A stretch of 64,000 nucleotides of DNA, taken from NCBI RefSeq assembly GCF_001425205.1, contig NZ_LMDW01000001.1:249928-313927 (forward strand), written 5' to 3'. Source of the stretch: Variovorax sp. Root411 (GTDB taxonomy: Bacteria; Pseudomonadota; Gammaproteobacteria; Burkholderiales; Burkholderiaceae_C). This document shows positions 53,385 through 63,022 of the stretch, one piece after another. Position 1 is the stretch's first letter. Each line of letters starts with the position of its first letter. A program made the translations under genes and the position numbers. Under the pieces are notes generated by a model that saw only the letters and a list, made by a program, of their open reading frames with translations, had not been told where the DNA came from and made no database searches.

Positions 53385-54689
53385 TCACGCGTGCGCCGGG
53401 TGGGCGAGGGTGGCGCTGGCTTCCTCGTCGATCGCCTTGGCGTTGACCTCGGCATCGCGCTCGGACATCAGCTCGCCCTCCCACTTGGCGACCACGGCGG
53501 TGGCAATGGAGTTGCCCACCGCGTTGGTGGCCGAGCGGCCCATGTCGAGGAAGGTGTCCACGCCCAAAATCAGCAGCAGGCCGGCCTCGGGAATGTCGAA
53601 ATGGTTCAGCGTGGCCGCAATCACCACCAGCGAGGCGCGCGGCACGCCCGCCATGCCCTTGGAGGTGAGCATCAGGATCAGCAGCATTGTGACCTGCGTG
53701 CTGATCGGCATGTGGATGTTGTAAGCCTGCGCGATGAAGAGCACGGCAAAGGTGCAGTACATCATCGAGCCGTCGAGGTTGAACGAGTAGCCCATCGGCA
53801 TCACGAAGCTCGAGATCTTGCGCTTCACGCCGAAACGGTCGAGCGCCTGCAGGATCTTCGGGTAGGCCGCTTCGGAGCTCGCGGTGGCGAACGACAGCAG
53901 GAAGGCTTCCTTGATGAGCACCAGCAGCTTGAACACGCGTGGGCCCAGGAACGAGAAGCCCGCCAGCACCAGCACGCTCCACAGCACGAACAGGCCCAGG
54001 TAGAAGTCGCCCATGAACACCGCGAACTTCAGCAAAATGCCCAGGCCGTTGACGGCCACCGTGGCGGCCATGGCGGCCAGCACCGCCAGCGGCGCGAGCT
54101 TCATCACGTAGCCTGTGATCTTGAGCATCGCGTGCGACAGCTCCTCGATGGCGGCGACCAGCGTTTTCGCCTTGTCGCCCAGCGAGGCCAGCGCCACGCC
54201 GAAGAACATCGAGAACACCACGATCTGCAGGATCTCGTTGTTGGCCATGGCCTCGACGAACGACTTCGGCACCGTGTGGCTCACGAAGTCCTTCAGCGTG
54301 AACTTGGCGGTGGCCAGGTTGGCCGAGGCGCCGATGTCGGGCAGCGGCAGGCCCAGGTTCTCGCCGGGCTTGAGCAGGTTGGCCATGACCAGGCCGATCA
54401 CCAGCGAGATCAGCGAGGCGGTCAGGAACCAGCCGATGGCCTTGCCGAACACGCGGCCGACCGACTTGGCGTCGCCCATGTGCGCGATGCCCACCACCAG
54501 CGTGGAGAACACCAGCGGGCCGATCAGCATCTTGATCAGGCGCAGGAACACGTCCGAGACGATGGAGACGTAGTCTGCAATTTCTTTCGCGGCCTTTTTG
54601 TCCGGAAAGCTCGAGAAGATCATGTAGCCCACGAGGATGCCGAGCACCATCGCGATCAGGATCCATGCGGCCATCGGCAGCTTCTTCAT
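53385..54689 (-). CDS. Dicarboxylate/amino acid:cation symporter (DctA/GltP family)
   Basis: 434 aa sodium/proton-coupled carrier of the DAACS family. It has hydrophobic segments throughout, the serine-rich re-entrant loop represented by SFATASSEAAYPK, MPMGYSFNLDGSMMY and GVPRASLVVI, and a conserved aspartate motif DTFLDMGRSATNAVGN in the last third. Start ATG 54689 with an AAGGGGA ribosome site. The substrate (C4-dicarboxylate, glutamate or aspartate) cannot be fixed; the neighbouring GltI-like protein hints at acidic amino acids. Confidence 0.92.
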   Translation of the reverse strand: MKKLPMAAWILIAMVLGILVGYMIFSSFPDKKAAKEIADYVSIVSDVFLRLIKMLIGPLVFSTLVVGIAHMGDAKSVGRVFGKAIGWFLTASLISLVIGLVMANLLKPGENLGLPLPDIGASANLATAKFTLKDFVSHTVPKSFVEAMANNEILQIVVFSMFFGVALASLGDKAKTLVAAIEELSHAMLKITGYVMKLAPLAVLAAMAATVAVNGLGILLKFAVFMGDFYLGLFVLWSVLVLAGFSFLGPRVFKLLVLIKEAFLLSFATASSEAAYPKILQALDRFGVKRKISSFVMPMGYSFNLDGSMMYCTFAVLFIAQAYNIHMPISTQVTMLLILMLTSKGMAGVPRASLVVIAATLNHFDIPEAGLLLILGVDTFLDMGRSATNAVGNSIATAVVAKWEGELMSERDAEVNAKAIDEEASATLAHPAHA

Positions 54690-54845
54690 GCGTATCCCCT
54701 TTTTGTCTGTGAGAGTGATTTTTCGAGTGCACGGGGCCGACTTGCATGCTGTCCCCCGATGCAAGCGGCCACAGGGTATCCAAGAAGGCCCCGTGCACGC
54801 AATGGCCCCTTGATGCCAATTCCGTGCCATCCCATGCTCGCTGCC

Positions 54846-54851
54846 TACAAT
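54846..54851 (+). promoter_or_regulatory. -10-like TACAAT seven bases before the mutarotase start
   Basis: TACAAT followed by seven bases and then the ATG at 54859, with no Shine-Dalgarno. The geometry predicts a transcript starting at the start codon. The 169-base gap to the divergent symporter gene must contain both promoters. Confidence 0.4.
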
Positions 54852-54858
54852 TCCGGGC

Positions 54859-55692
54859 ATGGAAACCAGCCTGATCGAGTTCCGCGGCCAGCCCGCCATC
54901 CGCGCCACGGGCGCCGATGGAAGCACCCTGACCGTTGCATTGCATGGCGCCCAAGTGCTCTCGTGGGCCACGGCCAGCGGGGTGGAGCGGCTCTATCTGA
55001 GTCCGCGCGCGGTGTTCGACGGACAGGCCGCAATTCGCGGGGGCGTGCCCATCTGCTGCCCCCAGTTCAACCAGCGCGGCATGCTGCCCAAGCATGGATT
55101 CATGCGCAATTTGCCTTGGTCGCAAGCGCCCGCCGATGCGCCGCAGACGCTGCGGTTGACGCTGCGCGACAACGAAGCCACCCGCAGGCTCTGGCCGCAC
55201 GCTTTTGAGGCACGGCTGGAAGCCACCCTGTCCGCCGGCGGGCTGCGCACCACGCTCACGCTCGTCAACATCGACCATGCGCCCTGGACCTTTGCAGCCG
55301 CGCTGCACACCTACCTGCGCGTCGACGACATCGCCCACGTGCGCCTCGAAGGCCTGCAGGGCGCCAACCGCTGGGATTCGCTGCGCGACGACCGCCATGT
55401 GGAAACCGCCGCGGCGCTGCATTTCGACGCGGAATTCGACAGTGTCTACGCTGCGCCCGCCAAGCCGCTGCGCCTCGTGCAGCCGGGCAGCACGCTCGAA
55501 ATCGCACAAAGCGCGAGCTGCAGCGAAACCGTGGTCTGGAACCCCGGCGCCGTGCTCGGTGCGAAACTCGCCGACATGCCCGAAGACGGCTTTCGCCACA
55601 TGCTCTGCGTCGAGGCGGCCCGCATCGACGAGCCCGTCCTGCTGGCGCCCGGCGCCCAATGGCAGGGCTGGCAACAGCTCCGCGTTCTCTGA
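54859..55692 (+). CDS. D-hexose-6-phosphate mutarotase (aldose 1-epimerase family, YeaD-like)
   Basis: 277 aa galactose-mutarotase-like fold. [15 protein letters not shown] followed by [11 protein letters not shown] with the catalytic-type histidine, and [20 protein letters not shown] near the C-terminus, are typical of the YeaD/YMR099C group acting on hexose-6-phosphates. Start ATG 54859. It precedes hisF by 22 bases and may share its transcript, although there is no metabolic link. Confidence 0.9.
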   Translation: METSLIEFRGQPAIRATGADGSTLTVALHGAQVLSWATASGVERLYLSPRAVFDGQAAIRGGVPICCPQFNQRGMLPKHGFMRNLPWSQAPADAPQTLRLTLRDNEATRRLWPHAFEARLEATLSAGGLRTTLTLVNIDHAPWTFAAALHTYLRVDDIAHVRLEGLQGANRWDSLRDDRHVETAAALHFDAEFDSVYAAPAKPLRLVQPGSTLEIAQSASCSETVVWNPGAVLGAKLADMPEDGFRHMLCVEAARIDEPVLLAPGAQWQGWQQLRVL

Positions 55693-55714
55693 TCTCCTAC
55701 CGGTTCATCTTTTC

Positions 55715-56500
55715 ATGCTTGCCAAACGCATCATTCCCTGCCTCGACGTCACCGGCGGCCGCGTCGTCAAGGGCGTCAATTTCCTCGAACTGCGCGATGC
55801 CGGCGACCCGGTGGAGATCGCCGCACGCTACAACGCGCAGGGCGCCGACGAACTCACCTTCCTCGACATCACCGCCACCAGCGACGGACGCGACCTGATC
55901 CTGCCGATCATCGAGGCCGTGGCTTCGCAGGTCTTCATTCCGCTGACCGTGGGCGGCGGCGTGCGCACCGTGGCCGACGTGCGCCGGCTGCTCAACGCGG
56001 GCGCCGACAAGACCAGCTTCAACTCCGCCGCCATCTCGGATCCGCAGGTGATCAACGACGCCTCGCAGAAATACGGCTCGCAGTGCATCGTGGTCGCCAT
56101 CGACGCCAAGCGCCGCAGCCCCGAAGAAGCCGCCACGCGCGGCGCGGGCTGGGACGTGTACAGCCACGGCGGGCGCAAGAACACCGGCCTCGACGCCGTC
56201 GAATGGGCCGCCGAGATGGCGCGCCGCGGCGCCGGCGAGATCCTGCTGACCAGCATGGACCGCGACGGCACCAAGAGCGGCTTCGACCTGGAGCTGACCC
56301 GCGCGGTGAGCAACGCCGTCAACGTGCCGGTGATCGCCTCGGGCGGCGTCGGCAGCCTCGACGACCTGGCCGACGGCATCCAGACCGGCGGCGCCGACGC
56401 GGTGCTGGCGGCCAGCATCTTCCACTACGGCGAGCACACGGTGGGCGAGGCCAAAGCCCGCATGGCCGCGCGGGGCATTCCCGTGCGGATCGACCGTTGA
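55715..56500 (+). CDS. hisF: Imidazole glycerol phosphate synthase, cyclase subunit
   Basis: 261 aa TIM-barrel synthase that uses ammonia from HisH to make IGP and [24 protein letters not shown] with the catalytic Asp, [10 protein letters not shown], and [14 protein letters not shown] with the second Asp. The frame stays open upstream within the mutarotase gene, but [11 protein letters not shown] at 55715 is the true start. First gene of the second his segment. Confidence 0.97.
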   Translation: MLAKRIIPCLDVTGGRVVKGVNFLELRDAGDPVEIAARYNAQGADELTFLDITATSDGRDLILPIIEAVASQVFIPLTVGGGVRTVADVRRLLNAGADKTSFNSAAISDPQVINDASQKYGSQCIVVAIDAKRRSPEEAATRGAGWDVYSHGGRKNTGLDAVEWAAEMARRGAGEILLTSMDRDGTKSGFDLELTRAVSNAVNVPVIASGGVGSLDDLADGIQTGGADAVLAASIFHYGEHTVGEAKARMAARGIPVRIDR

Positions 56501-56529
56501 ACGTGCCTCAAGGGTCTTTTCCCATCCCC

Positions 56530-56535
56530 GACAAT
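56530..56535 (+). promoter_or_regulatory. -10-like GACAAT six bases before hisI
   Basis: GACAAT followed by six bases and then ATG 56542, in the 41-base gap between hisF and hisI; there is no Shine-Dalgarno close to the ATG. Possible internal leaderless start; weak evidence alone. Confidence 0.3.
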
Positions 56536-56541
56536 ACCGCC

Positions 56542-56931
56542 ATGAATTGGCTCGACGAAGTGAAGTGGGACGCGAACGGCCTGGTGCCGGTCATCGCGCA
56601 GGAACAAGGCAGCAACGACGTGCTGATGTTCGCCTGGATGAACCGCGAGGCGCTCGAAAAGACCGCCGAGCTCGGCCGCGCGGTGTATTTCAGCCGCTCG
56701 CGCAACAAACTCTGGTTCAAGGGCGAGGAATCGGGCCACGTGCAGACCGTGCACGAGATCCGCCTCGACTGCGACAACGACGTGGTGCTGCTCAAGGTCA
56801 CCCAACTCGGCCACGAGCCCGGCATCGCCTGCCACACCGGTCGCCACAGTTGCTTCTTCAGCAAGTATGAAAAAGGCCAGTGGACCGCGGTCGAACCCGT
56901 CTTGAAAGACCCGGAGTCGATCTACAAATGA
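56542..56931 (+). CDS. hisI: Phosphoribosyl-AMP cyclohydrolase
   Basis: 129 aa zinc enzyme, separate from the pyrophosphohydrolase. [32 protein letters not shown] and the metal-binding DCDNDVVLL and CHTGRHSCF are all present. The stop overlaps hisE by four bases. Confidence 0.96.
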   Translation: MNWLDEVKWDANGLVPVIAQEQGSNDVLMFAWMNREALEKTAELGRAVYFSRSRNKLWFKGEESGHVQTVHEIRLDCDNDVVLLKVTQLGHEPGIACHTGRHSCFFSKYEKGQWTAVEPVLKDPESIYK

Positions 56932-57320
56932 CGGCCACAGTGAACAACAGCAGCTCCGACGCCCTCGCACGCCTGGCTGCGGTCATCGAAAGCCGCCTGC
57001 CCGCACGCGGCGGCGACCCCGAGAAAAGCTACGTCGCGCGCCTGCTGCACAAGGGCCCCGACGCCTTCCTCAAGAAAATCGGCGAGGAAGCCACCGAGGT
57101 CGTGATGGCCGCCAAGGACGCCGACCACGGCGGCGACCGCTCCAAAATAGTGAACGAAGTGGCCGACCTCTGGTTCCACACCATGGTGGCGCTGGCGCAC
57201 TACGGTTTTTCCCCGGCCGACGTCACCGCGGAACTCGAGCGCCGCGAAGGCACCAGTGGCATCGAGGAAAAGGCGCTGCGCAAGGTGCAGGCGCGGGAAT
57301 CCGAAGCCTCCAACGATTGA
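56928..57320 (+). CDS. hisE: Phosphoribosyl-ATP pyrophosphatase
   Basis: 130 aa MazG-like helical enzyme for the second step of histidine synthesis. [15 protein letters not shown] and [15 protein letters not shown] supply the acidic metal ligands. ATG 56928 overlaps hisI. Last his gene here. Confidence 0.95.
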   Translation: MTATVNNSSSDALARLAAVIESRLPARGGDPEKSYVARLLHKGPDAFLKKIGEEATEVVMAAKDADHGGDRSKIVNEVADLWFHTMVALAHYGFSPADVTAELERREGTSGIEEKALRKVQARESEASND

Positions 57321-57333
57321 AAGGACATCGAGC

Positions 57334-57723
57334 ATGGCCAACGACATCGTGAACGTGAAACCCGACGACTCCCTCAAGACCTGGGGCTGGGTCAGCTACA
57401 TCCTTCACCTGATCGTGGCCATCGGCGCCGTCGTGCCGGGCGCGCAGGCCTCCGTGCTGCTGCTGCTGATTGCGCTGGTGATCGACTTCGTCAAGCGCGA
57501 CGACGCGGCCGGCACCTGGCAGGCCTCGCACTTCAGCTGGCGCATCCGCTCGGTGCTGTGGGCCGGCCTGCTGTACATCGTTACTTCGTGGCTCTGGCTG
57601 CTGTTCTTCGTGCCGGGCTGGATCGCCTGGAGCCTCATCTCGCTGTGGTTCCTGTACCGGATCGTGAAAGGCATGATCCGCATGAACGACGGCCGTCCCA
57701 TGGAACCCAAAGATGTCATCTGA
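57334..57723 (+). CDS. DUF4870-type small membrane protein
   Basis: 129 aa protein with three hydrophobic segments (about 18-50, 72-95, 96-110) and the K-R-D-D-x-x-G-T-W-x-x-S-H-F-x-W-R-I motif typical of this unknown-function membrane family. The Shine-Dalgarno GAAAGGA precedes the ATG at 57334. Its 3' end overlaps the HIT gene by 11 bases. Conserved neighbour of hisE and hinT in Comamonadaceae as far as I recall. Confidence 0.82.
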   Translation: MANDIVNVKPDDSLKTWGWVSYILHLIVAIGAVVPGAQASVLLLLIALVIDFVKRDDAAGTWQASHFSWRIRSVLWAGLLYIVTSWLWLLFFVPGWIAWSLISLWFLYRIVKGMIRMNDGRPMEPKDVI

Positions 57724-58072
57724 CCCGAACTGCGTCTTCTGCAAAATCATCGAAGGCAAGATCCCCTCGCGCAAGGTCTACGAAGACGACGACCTGTTCG
57801 GTTTTCACGACATCTCGCCCTGGGCGCCGGTGCATTTCATGCTGGTGCCCAAGAAGCACATCGCCTCCATGGCGCAGCTCACGCCCGACGACTCGGCCCT
57901 CATGGGCAAGATCATGATCCTGGCGCCCAAGCTGGCGCTGGAACAGGGCTGCAGGCCGTATCCGGACGGCGGCTACCGGGTCGTCGTCAACACGGGCAGC
58001 GAGGGTGGGCAGGAGGTTCACCATCTCCATGTCCATGTCATGGGCGGCCCTCGCCCGTGGCTTCGCGGTTGA
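57713..58072 (+). CDS. hinT: Histidine triad (HIT) nucleotide hydrolase, HinT-like
   Basis: 119 aa purine phosphoramidase. CVFCKIIEGKIPS at the N-terminus and the triad HHLHVHVMGG at the C-terminus. Start ATG 57713 overlaps the upstream gene in a different frame. Confidence 0.94.
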   Translation: MSSDPNCVFCKIIEGKIPSRKVYEDDDLFGFHDISPWAPVHFMLVPKKHIASMAQLTPDDSALMGKIMILAPKLALEQGCRPYPDGGYRVVVNTGSEGGQEVHHLHVHVMGGPRPWLRG

Positions 58073-58107
58073 GTGGCATTAGTCCAAACTGTCACATTCC
58101 GCCCGAC

Positions 58108-58113
58108 TAAAAT
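58108..58113 (+). promoter_or_regulatory. -10-like TAAAAT upstream of tatA
   Basis: TAAAAT 24 bases before the tatA ATG, which also has an AGGAG ribosome site; this is the likely start of a tatABC transcript. The -35 is weak. Confidence 0.4.
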
Positions 58114-58137
58114 CGGACACATTCTTAGGAGTTCTCC

Positions 58138-58380
58138 ATGGGTTCTTTTTCCATCTGGCACTGGCTGATCGTGCTGCTCGTCGTGGTCATGATCTTCGGC
58201 ACCAAGAAGCTGCGGAACATGGGTTCGGACCTTGGCGGCGCCGTCAAGGGCTTCAAGGACGGCATGAAGGACGGTTCGTCCGACGCCGCCACCCCGCCGG
58301 CCCCCACCCAGCAAGTGACTGGCCAGCCGGCCAACAGCGACAAGTCGACGATCGACGTCGAAGCGCGCCAGAAGTCCTGA
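58138..58380 (+). CDS. tatA: Sec-independent protein translocase TatA
   Basis: 80 aa pore-forming subunit of the Tat exporter. One membrane helix (about 5-21, [15 protein letters not shown]), the [21 protein letters not shown] amphipathic helix and a charged tail. AGGAG six to eight bases before the ATG. tatB follows after 16 bases. Confidence 0.96.
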   Translation: MGSFSIWHWLIVLLVVVMIFGTKKLRNMGSDLGGAVKGFKDGMKDGSSDAATPPAPTQQVTGQPANSDKSTIDVEARQKS

Positions 58381-58396
58381 GCGCGGGCAGCAGCAC

Positions 58397-58864
58397 GTGC
58401 TCGACCTCGGCATTGAGAAGCTGGCGCTGATCGGCGTCGTGGCGCTGATCGTCATCGGTCCGGAAAAGCTGCCGCGCGTGGCCCGCACCGTCGGCACCTT
58501 GCTCGGCAAGGCGCAGCGCTACGTGAACGACGTCAAGGCCGAAGTCAACCGCTCGATGGAGCTCGACGAGCTCCGCAAGATGAAGACCACCGTCGAGGAT
58601 GCGGCGCGCGACGTCGAGCACAGCATCCACACCGGCGCGAGCGAATTCGAGAAGCAGTTCAGCGGTTCGGGCGAAACCCTCTCGGCGCTGGCCGAACCCG
58701 AACCCTCGCCGCCCGAATACAAGCACCCGCGCAAGAACTGGCGCCTGAAGCAGGGCGCCACGCCGCAGTGGTACAAGGCGCGCAACGGCGTGCGCACCAA
58801 GGCGCTGTCGGGTGCCGCGCGCGTCGCGCGCTTTCGCCCGCACACGATCAACAAGATCAACTAG
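58397..58864 (+). CDS. tatB: Sec-independent protein translocase TatB
   Basis: 155 aa Tat substrate-receptor subunit. N-terminal membrane helix with the conserved Glu ([25 protein letters not shown]), then a long amphipathic helix and charged C-terminus. GTG start at 58397; no in-frame ATG lies upstream within the gap. Confidence 0.95.
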   Translation: MLDLGIEKLALIGVVALIVIGPEKLPRVARTVGTLLGKAQRYVNDVKAEVNRSMELDELRKMKTTVEDAARDVEHSIHTGASEFEKQFSGSGETLSALAEPEPSPPEYKHPRKNWRLKQGATPQWYKARNGVRTKALSGAARVARFRPHTINKIN

Positions 58865-58930
58865 CGTCCCCTCACCACCGCGTTCCCCGAGCGCCGCACG
58901 CCGGCCGACGTCACGCTATCTTCTTTTCCA

Positions 58931-59740
58931 ATGGCCGATTCCGACAACAAGAACAAAGACAAAGAAGACGAGCTGGCGGGCACCGAACAGCCGTTCGTGG
59001 CGCACCTGGTCGAGCTTCGCGATCGCCTGCTCTACTGCGTCTACGGCCTCGTGGTCGCGGGCATCCTGCTGGCCATCTGGCCCGGCCCGGGCGGGCTGAT
59101 CGACATCATCGCGATGCCGATCAAGGCGCACATGCCGCACGACGCGAAGCTCATCGCCATCGGCGTGTTCTCGCCGTTCTTCGTGCCGCTCAAGGTGCTG
59201 ATGATGGCGGCCGTGCTGCTGGCGCTGCCCTGGCTCATGTACCAGGCGTGGATGTTCGTCGCGCCCGGGCTCTACAGCCATGAAAAGAAATTCGCGCTGC
59301 CGCTGATCTTCTTCGGCAGCCTGCTGGCCTATGCCGGCATTGCCTTCGTGCAGCTCTTCGTGCTGGACAAGATGTTCAGCTTCATCCAGCGCTTTGCGCC
59401 CGCAGCGGTGCAGGCAACGCCCGACATTTCCTCGTACGTCGAGGCCATCCTGTCGCTGTACATCGCCTTCGGCGTGGCCTTCCAGGTGCCGATCGTCGTG
59501 ATGCTGCTGGTGCGCTTCAACATGGTGACCATCGAGAAGCTGAAGTCCTTCCGCGGCTACTTCATCGTGGTCGCGTTCGTCGTGGCCGCCGTGCTCACGC
59601 CGCCCGACGTGGTGTCGCAGCTGGCGCTGGCGGTGCCGATGTGCCTGCTGTACGAGGTGGGCATCATCGGTGCCAAGTACTTCGCCAGCGCCGCCAAGAA
59701 GCCCGAAGAAGAGGAAAGCGCTGATTCAGCGCAGTCCTGA
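58931..59740 (+). CDS. tatC: Sec-independent protein translocase TatC
   Basis: 269 aa six-span Tat receptor. VAHLVELRDRLLY is the N-terminal signature, FVAPGLYSHEKKF follows the second segment, and FRGYFIVVAFVVAAVLTPPD lies before the last helices. ATG 58931. MsrP at 14.2 kb, with its twin-arginine motif, is a likely client. Convergent with the DegS-like protease gene. Confidence 0.96.
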   Translation: MADSDNKNKDKEDELAGTEQPFVAHLVELRDRLLYCVYGLVVAGILLAIWPGPGGLIDIIAMPIKAHMPHDAKLIAIGVFSPFFVPLKVLMMAAVLLALPWLMYQAWMFVAPGLYSHEKKFALPLIFFGSLLAYAGIAFVQLFVLDKMFSFIQRFAPAAVQATPDISSYVEAILSLYIAFGVAFQVPIVVMLLVRFNMVTIEKLKSFRGYFIVVAFVVAAVLTPPDVVSQLALAVPMCLLYEVGIIGAKYFASAAKKPEEEESADSAQS

Positions 59741-59765
59741 TCGATTGGCCTGCGATGGCAGTCCG

Positions 59766-60935
59766 TTATTCGGGCTGTTGCTGCTGATTCGGTAGCTGCC
59801 GCACCGGGCTCTTCGGCCGCAGGCCAGGCATCACGTCCAGTTCCATCTTGTCGCTGCCGCGCTGCAGCGCGAACCGCGCGGTGCTGCCGGGCTTCAGGCC
59901 GGCCACCGCGGTGAGCAGCGCCTGCACGTTGTCTGTTTTCTTCTCGCCCACCGAGGTGATCACGTCGCCTGGGCGGATGCCGGCCTTGGCGGCCGGGCCG
60001 TTCTGCAGCACGCCGGTGATGATCACGCCGGTATCCGCCTTCACGCCGAAGGTCTCGGCCAGTTCGGGCGAGAGTTCGTTCGGCTCCACGCCGATCCAGC
60101 CGCGGCGCACCTGGCCTTCCTTCACGATCCCCTCGAGCACGATCTTGGCCATCGACACCGGAATGGCGAATCCGATGCCCATGCTGCCGCCCGAGCGCGA
60201 GTAGATCGCGGTGTTGATGCCCTGCAGGTTGCCGTTGACGTCGATCAGCGCGCCGCCGGAGTTGCCGGGGTTGATGGCCGCGTCGGTCTGGATGAAATTC
60301 TCGAAGTTGTTGATGCCGAGCTGGTTGCGCCCCAGCGCCGAGACGATGCCGCTGGTCACCGTCTGGCCCACGCCGAAAGGGTTGCCGATGGCCAGCACCT
60401 GGTCGCCCACCTGCAGCGCGTCGGAGTCGCCCAGCACGATCGCCGGCAGCTTGTCGAGCTCGATCTTCAGCACGGCCAGGTCGGTGTCGGGGTCGGTGCC
60501 GATCACCTTGCCGTGCGCGTGGCGGCTGTCGTTGAGCGTGACCTCGATCTCGTCGGCGCCCTCGACCACGTGGTTGTTGGTGAGGATGTAGCCGTCAGGG
60601 CTCACGATCACGCCGCTGCCCAGGCCCACCTGGGGCTGGTCGTCCTGGTCGCCGAAGAAGAAGCGGAACCACGGGTCGTTGCTGCGCGGATTGCGCTGCG
60701 CGGCCTTGCTGGTGTTGATGCTCACCACCGCCGGCGAGGCCTTCTTGGCCGCCGCGCTCAGGCTGCCGGCTGTCGGGATGCCCGGGTTGCCCGCGGGCGC
60801 CTCGACGATCGACACCACCCCGCCCAGCGAGGTTGCGCGCTTGTTGATCCACTCGGGCTTGAGCGTCGCGACGACGAAATAGGCCGCGAGCAGGACAGTC
60901 ACGGCTTGTGCAAAGAGCAGCCAGGTGCGTTTCAT
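59766..60935 (-). CDS. Trypsin-like serine protease, DegS/HtrA type with one PDZ domain
   Basis: 389 aa periplasmic protease anchored by an N-terminal membrane helix (about 5-24). Catalytic triad His122 (TNNHVVEG), Asp152 (DTDLAVLKI) and Ser226 (NPGNSGGAL). A single PDZ domain (about 280-370) follows. The size, single PDZ and uncleaved anchor resemble DegS/AlgW, which sense misfolded outer-membrane proteins to activate RseP-RpoE; MucD/DegP types have two PDZs. The ATG at 60935 starts the anchor. It ends in a poly-Gln stretch. Confidence 0.93.
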   Translation of the reverse strand: MKRTWLLFAQAVTVLLAAYFVVATLKPEWINKRATSLGGVVSIVEAPAGNPGIPTAGSLSAAAKKASPAVVSINTSKAAQRNPRSNDPWFRFFFGDQDDQPQVGLGSGVIVSPDGYILTNNHVVEGADEIEVTLNDSRHAHGKVIGTDPDTDLAVLKIELDKLPAIVLGDSDALQVGDQVLAIGNPFGVGQTVTSGIVSALGRNQLGINNFENFIQTDAAINPGNSGGALIDVNGNLQGINTAIYSRSGGSMGIGFAIPVSMAKIVLEGIVKEGQVRRGWIGVEPNELSPELAETFGVKADTGVIITGVLQNGPAAKAGIRPGDVITSVGEKKTDNVQALLTAVAGLKPGSTARFALQRGSDKMELDVMPGLRPKSPVRQLPNQQQQPE

Positions 60936-61131
60936 GAAAGATTGGTTAAAAAGGCGATGGAAGGCTGCCGTGCAGCGCAGCGATGTTGTCAATTGTCCCT
61001 CAACCGCACGGAACAGACACCGCGCCACGCTGTCGAGATGGGGCCGCATGCCTGCGTGAATCCGGGTTAACCCGTGGCATCACCCGCGGTCCCACATCCG
61101 GCCCATGTTTCCAGGCCATCGCGGGCGGCGC

Positions 61132-61137
61132 GACAAT
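61132..61137 (+). promoter_or_regulatory. -10-like GACAAT six bases before the Nif3-like gene
   Basis: GACAAT followed by six bases and the ATG at 61144, with no Shine-Dalgarno in between. Same geometry as at resB, lptM, aroB, the mutarotase gene and hisI. Confidence 0.35.
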
Positions 61138-61143
61138 GGCGCG

Positions 61144-61917
61144 ATGAGCACCACCCGCCACGAACTGCTTCACGCATTCGACCTGCTGCTCGCCCCCGGG
61201 CGCTTCAAGGATTACGGACCCAACGGCCTGCAGGTCGAAGGGCGCACCGTGGTGCGCAAGATCGTTTCGGGCGTAACCGCCAGCCGCGCGCTGATCGAGG
61301 CTGCGATCCACGCCGAGGCCGATGCCATCTTCGTCCACCACGGCCTGTTCTGGCGTGGCCAGGACGGCTGCGTCACCGGCTGGATGAAGCAACGCCTGAG
61401 CCTCCTGCTGGGCGACGACGTCAATCTCTTCGCCTATCACCTGCCGCTCGATGCGCATCCCGAGCTCGGCAACAACGCGCAGCTCGGCCTGCAACTGGGG
61501 CTCGTGGCCCATGCCGGATCGGCCGGGCGCTTCGGCGAGCAGGAACTGGGTTTTCTCGGTGCACATGAAAACGGCGAGGGCTTCGCCAACGCCAAGGCGC
61601 TCGCCACCCACGTCGAAAAAGTGCTGAAAAGGCCGGTCACGCTCATCGACACGGCGCATCGCGCCATCAAGAACATCGCGTGGTGCACGGGCGGCGCGCA
61701 GGGCTACTTCGAAGCCGCCATCGCAGCCGGCGCCGACGCCTTCATCACCGGCGAAATCTCGGAGCCCCAGGCCCACTACGCGCGCGAGATGGGCGTGGCC
61801 TTCCTGGCGTGCGGGCACCACGCCACCGAACGCTACGGCGCGCCAGCCGTGGCCGGGCACGTGGCGGCGCAGCTCGGGCTGAAGCACGAGTTCATCGACA
61901 TCGACAACCCGGCATGA
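61144..61917 (+). CDS. Nif3-like dinuclear metal centre protein
   Basis: 257 aa NIF3/YbgI family protein, probably a toroidal hexamer with a two-metal site. DYGPNGLQVEG, FVHHGLFWRGQ (metal His pair), DAHPELGNNAQLG and CGHHATERYG near the C-terminus supply the ligands. Often annotated as GTP cyclohydrolase I type 2, which is not firmly established. Divergent from the DegS-like gene, a conserved pair in beta-proteobacteria. Confidence 0.92.
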   Translation: MSTTRHELLHAFDLLLAPGRFKDYGPNGLQVEGRTVVRKIVSGVTASRALIEAAIHAEADAIFVHHGLFWRGQDGCVTGWMKQRLSLLLGDDVNLFAYHLPLDAHPELGNNAQLGLQLGLVAHAGSAGRFGEQELGFLGAHENGEGFANAKALATHVEKVLKRPVTLIDTAHRAIKNIAWCTGGAQGYFEAAIAAGADAFITGEISEPQAHYAREMGVAFLACGHHATERYGAPAVAGHVAAQLGLKHEFIDIDNPA

Positions 61918-61981
61918 GCGCAGCGCCGGGCCGCCCCAAGCAAGCTTGCATCGCAGTGCGGAGCACGGAGGTGCCTTTCCA

Positions 61982-63022
61982 ATGAGCGCTGCCATCGCCA
62001 TCACCCTGGGAGATCCCGCGGGTATCGGCCCCGAGATCATCGCCAAGGCCTTTCGCGACGCGCCCGACGCGACGCACGGCGCGTTCGTTGCCGGCGATGT
62101 GGGCACGATGCGCCAAGCCTCGCAAGCCCTGGCCGCGCCGGGCCTGCCGGCATGGCCAGTGCTGGAAATCGAATCCGCCGCCGAAGCCGCGGCCGTGCCC
62201 CCTAACTGCATCCCCGTGCTGCAGGTAATTGCGCCGCCATCGCCTATTGCACAGGGCCAGATCAGCGCCGAAGCCGGCCGCGTGGCCGGCGAATGCGTGG
62301 TCTGGGCCGCGCGGGCCGCGCTGCGCGGCGAAATCGGCGCCATCGTGACCGCGCCGCTGCACAAGGAAGCGCTGTCGGCCGCCGGCTTTCCGTACCCCGG
62401 CCATACCGAACTGCTGCAGGCCGAGGCCGCCGCCCACCTGGGCCGCAGCCTGGCCGACGTGCCGGTGCGCATGATGCTGGCCAACGACGAGCTGCGCACC
62501 GTGCTCGTCAGCATCCACATGTCGCTGCGCAACGCCATCGAGGCCGTGCAATTCGACGGCGTGCTCGAAACCTTGCGCATCACCCACCGCGCACTGACGC
62601 ATGCGCTTGGCCGCGTGCCGCGCATCGGCGTGGCGGGCCTCAACCCGCATGCGGGCGAGGGCGGCCTGTTCGGATCGGAAGAGCGCGAGATCATCGCGCC
62701 GGCCATCGAGGCTGCGCGCGCCGAAGGCCTCGACGCCAGCGGGCCCTATGCGCCCGACACCGTCTTCATGCGCGCGCGCGCCAGGCAAGGCGTGCCGTCC
62801 AGCGGCGAGTTCGACGTGGTGGTTGCGATGTACCACGACCAGGGCCTGATCCCGGTCAAGTACCTGGGCGTGGAGAAGGGCGTGAACGTAACGCTGGGGC
62901 TGCCGCTGGTGCGAACCAGCCCCGACCACGGCACCGCGTTCGACATCGCCGGCACGGGCCTGGCCGATGCGTCGAGCCTCGTCGAGGCGCTGCGCATGGC
63001 CCGCGTGCTGAAGGGCGCTTGA
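61982..63022 (+). CDS. pdxA: 4-hydroxythreonine-4-phosphate dehydrogenase
   Basis: 346 aa enzyme of the DXP-dependent pyridoxal phosphate pathway. ITLGDPAGIGPEII at the N-terminus, IVTAPLHKEAL and the metal His in YPGHTELL, then NPHAGEGGLFG and MYHDQGLIPVKYLG. Start ATG 61982 has a CGGAGG ribosome site. The last codons form part of a tandem decamer repeat. Confidence 0.97.
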   Translation: MSAAIAITLGDPAGIGPEIIAKAFRDAPDATHGAFVAGDVGTMRQASQALAAPGLPAWPVLEIESAAEAAAVPPNCIPVLQVIAPPSPIAQGQISAEAGRVAGECVVWAARAALRGEIGAIVTAPLHKEALSAAGFPYPGHTELLQAEAAAHLGRSLADVPVRMMLANDELRTVLVSIHMSLRNAIEAVQFDGVLETLRITHRALTHALGRVPRIGVAGLNPHAGEGGLFGSEEREIIAPAIEAARAEGLDASGPYAPDTVFMRARARQGVPSSGEFDVVVAMYHDQGLIPVKYLGVEKGVNVTLGLPLVRTSPDHGTAFDIAGTGLADASSLVEALRMARVLKGA

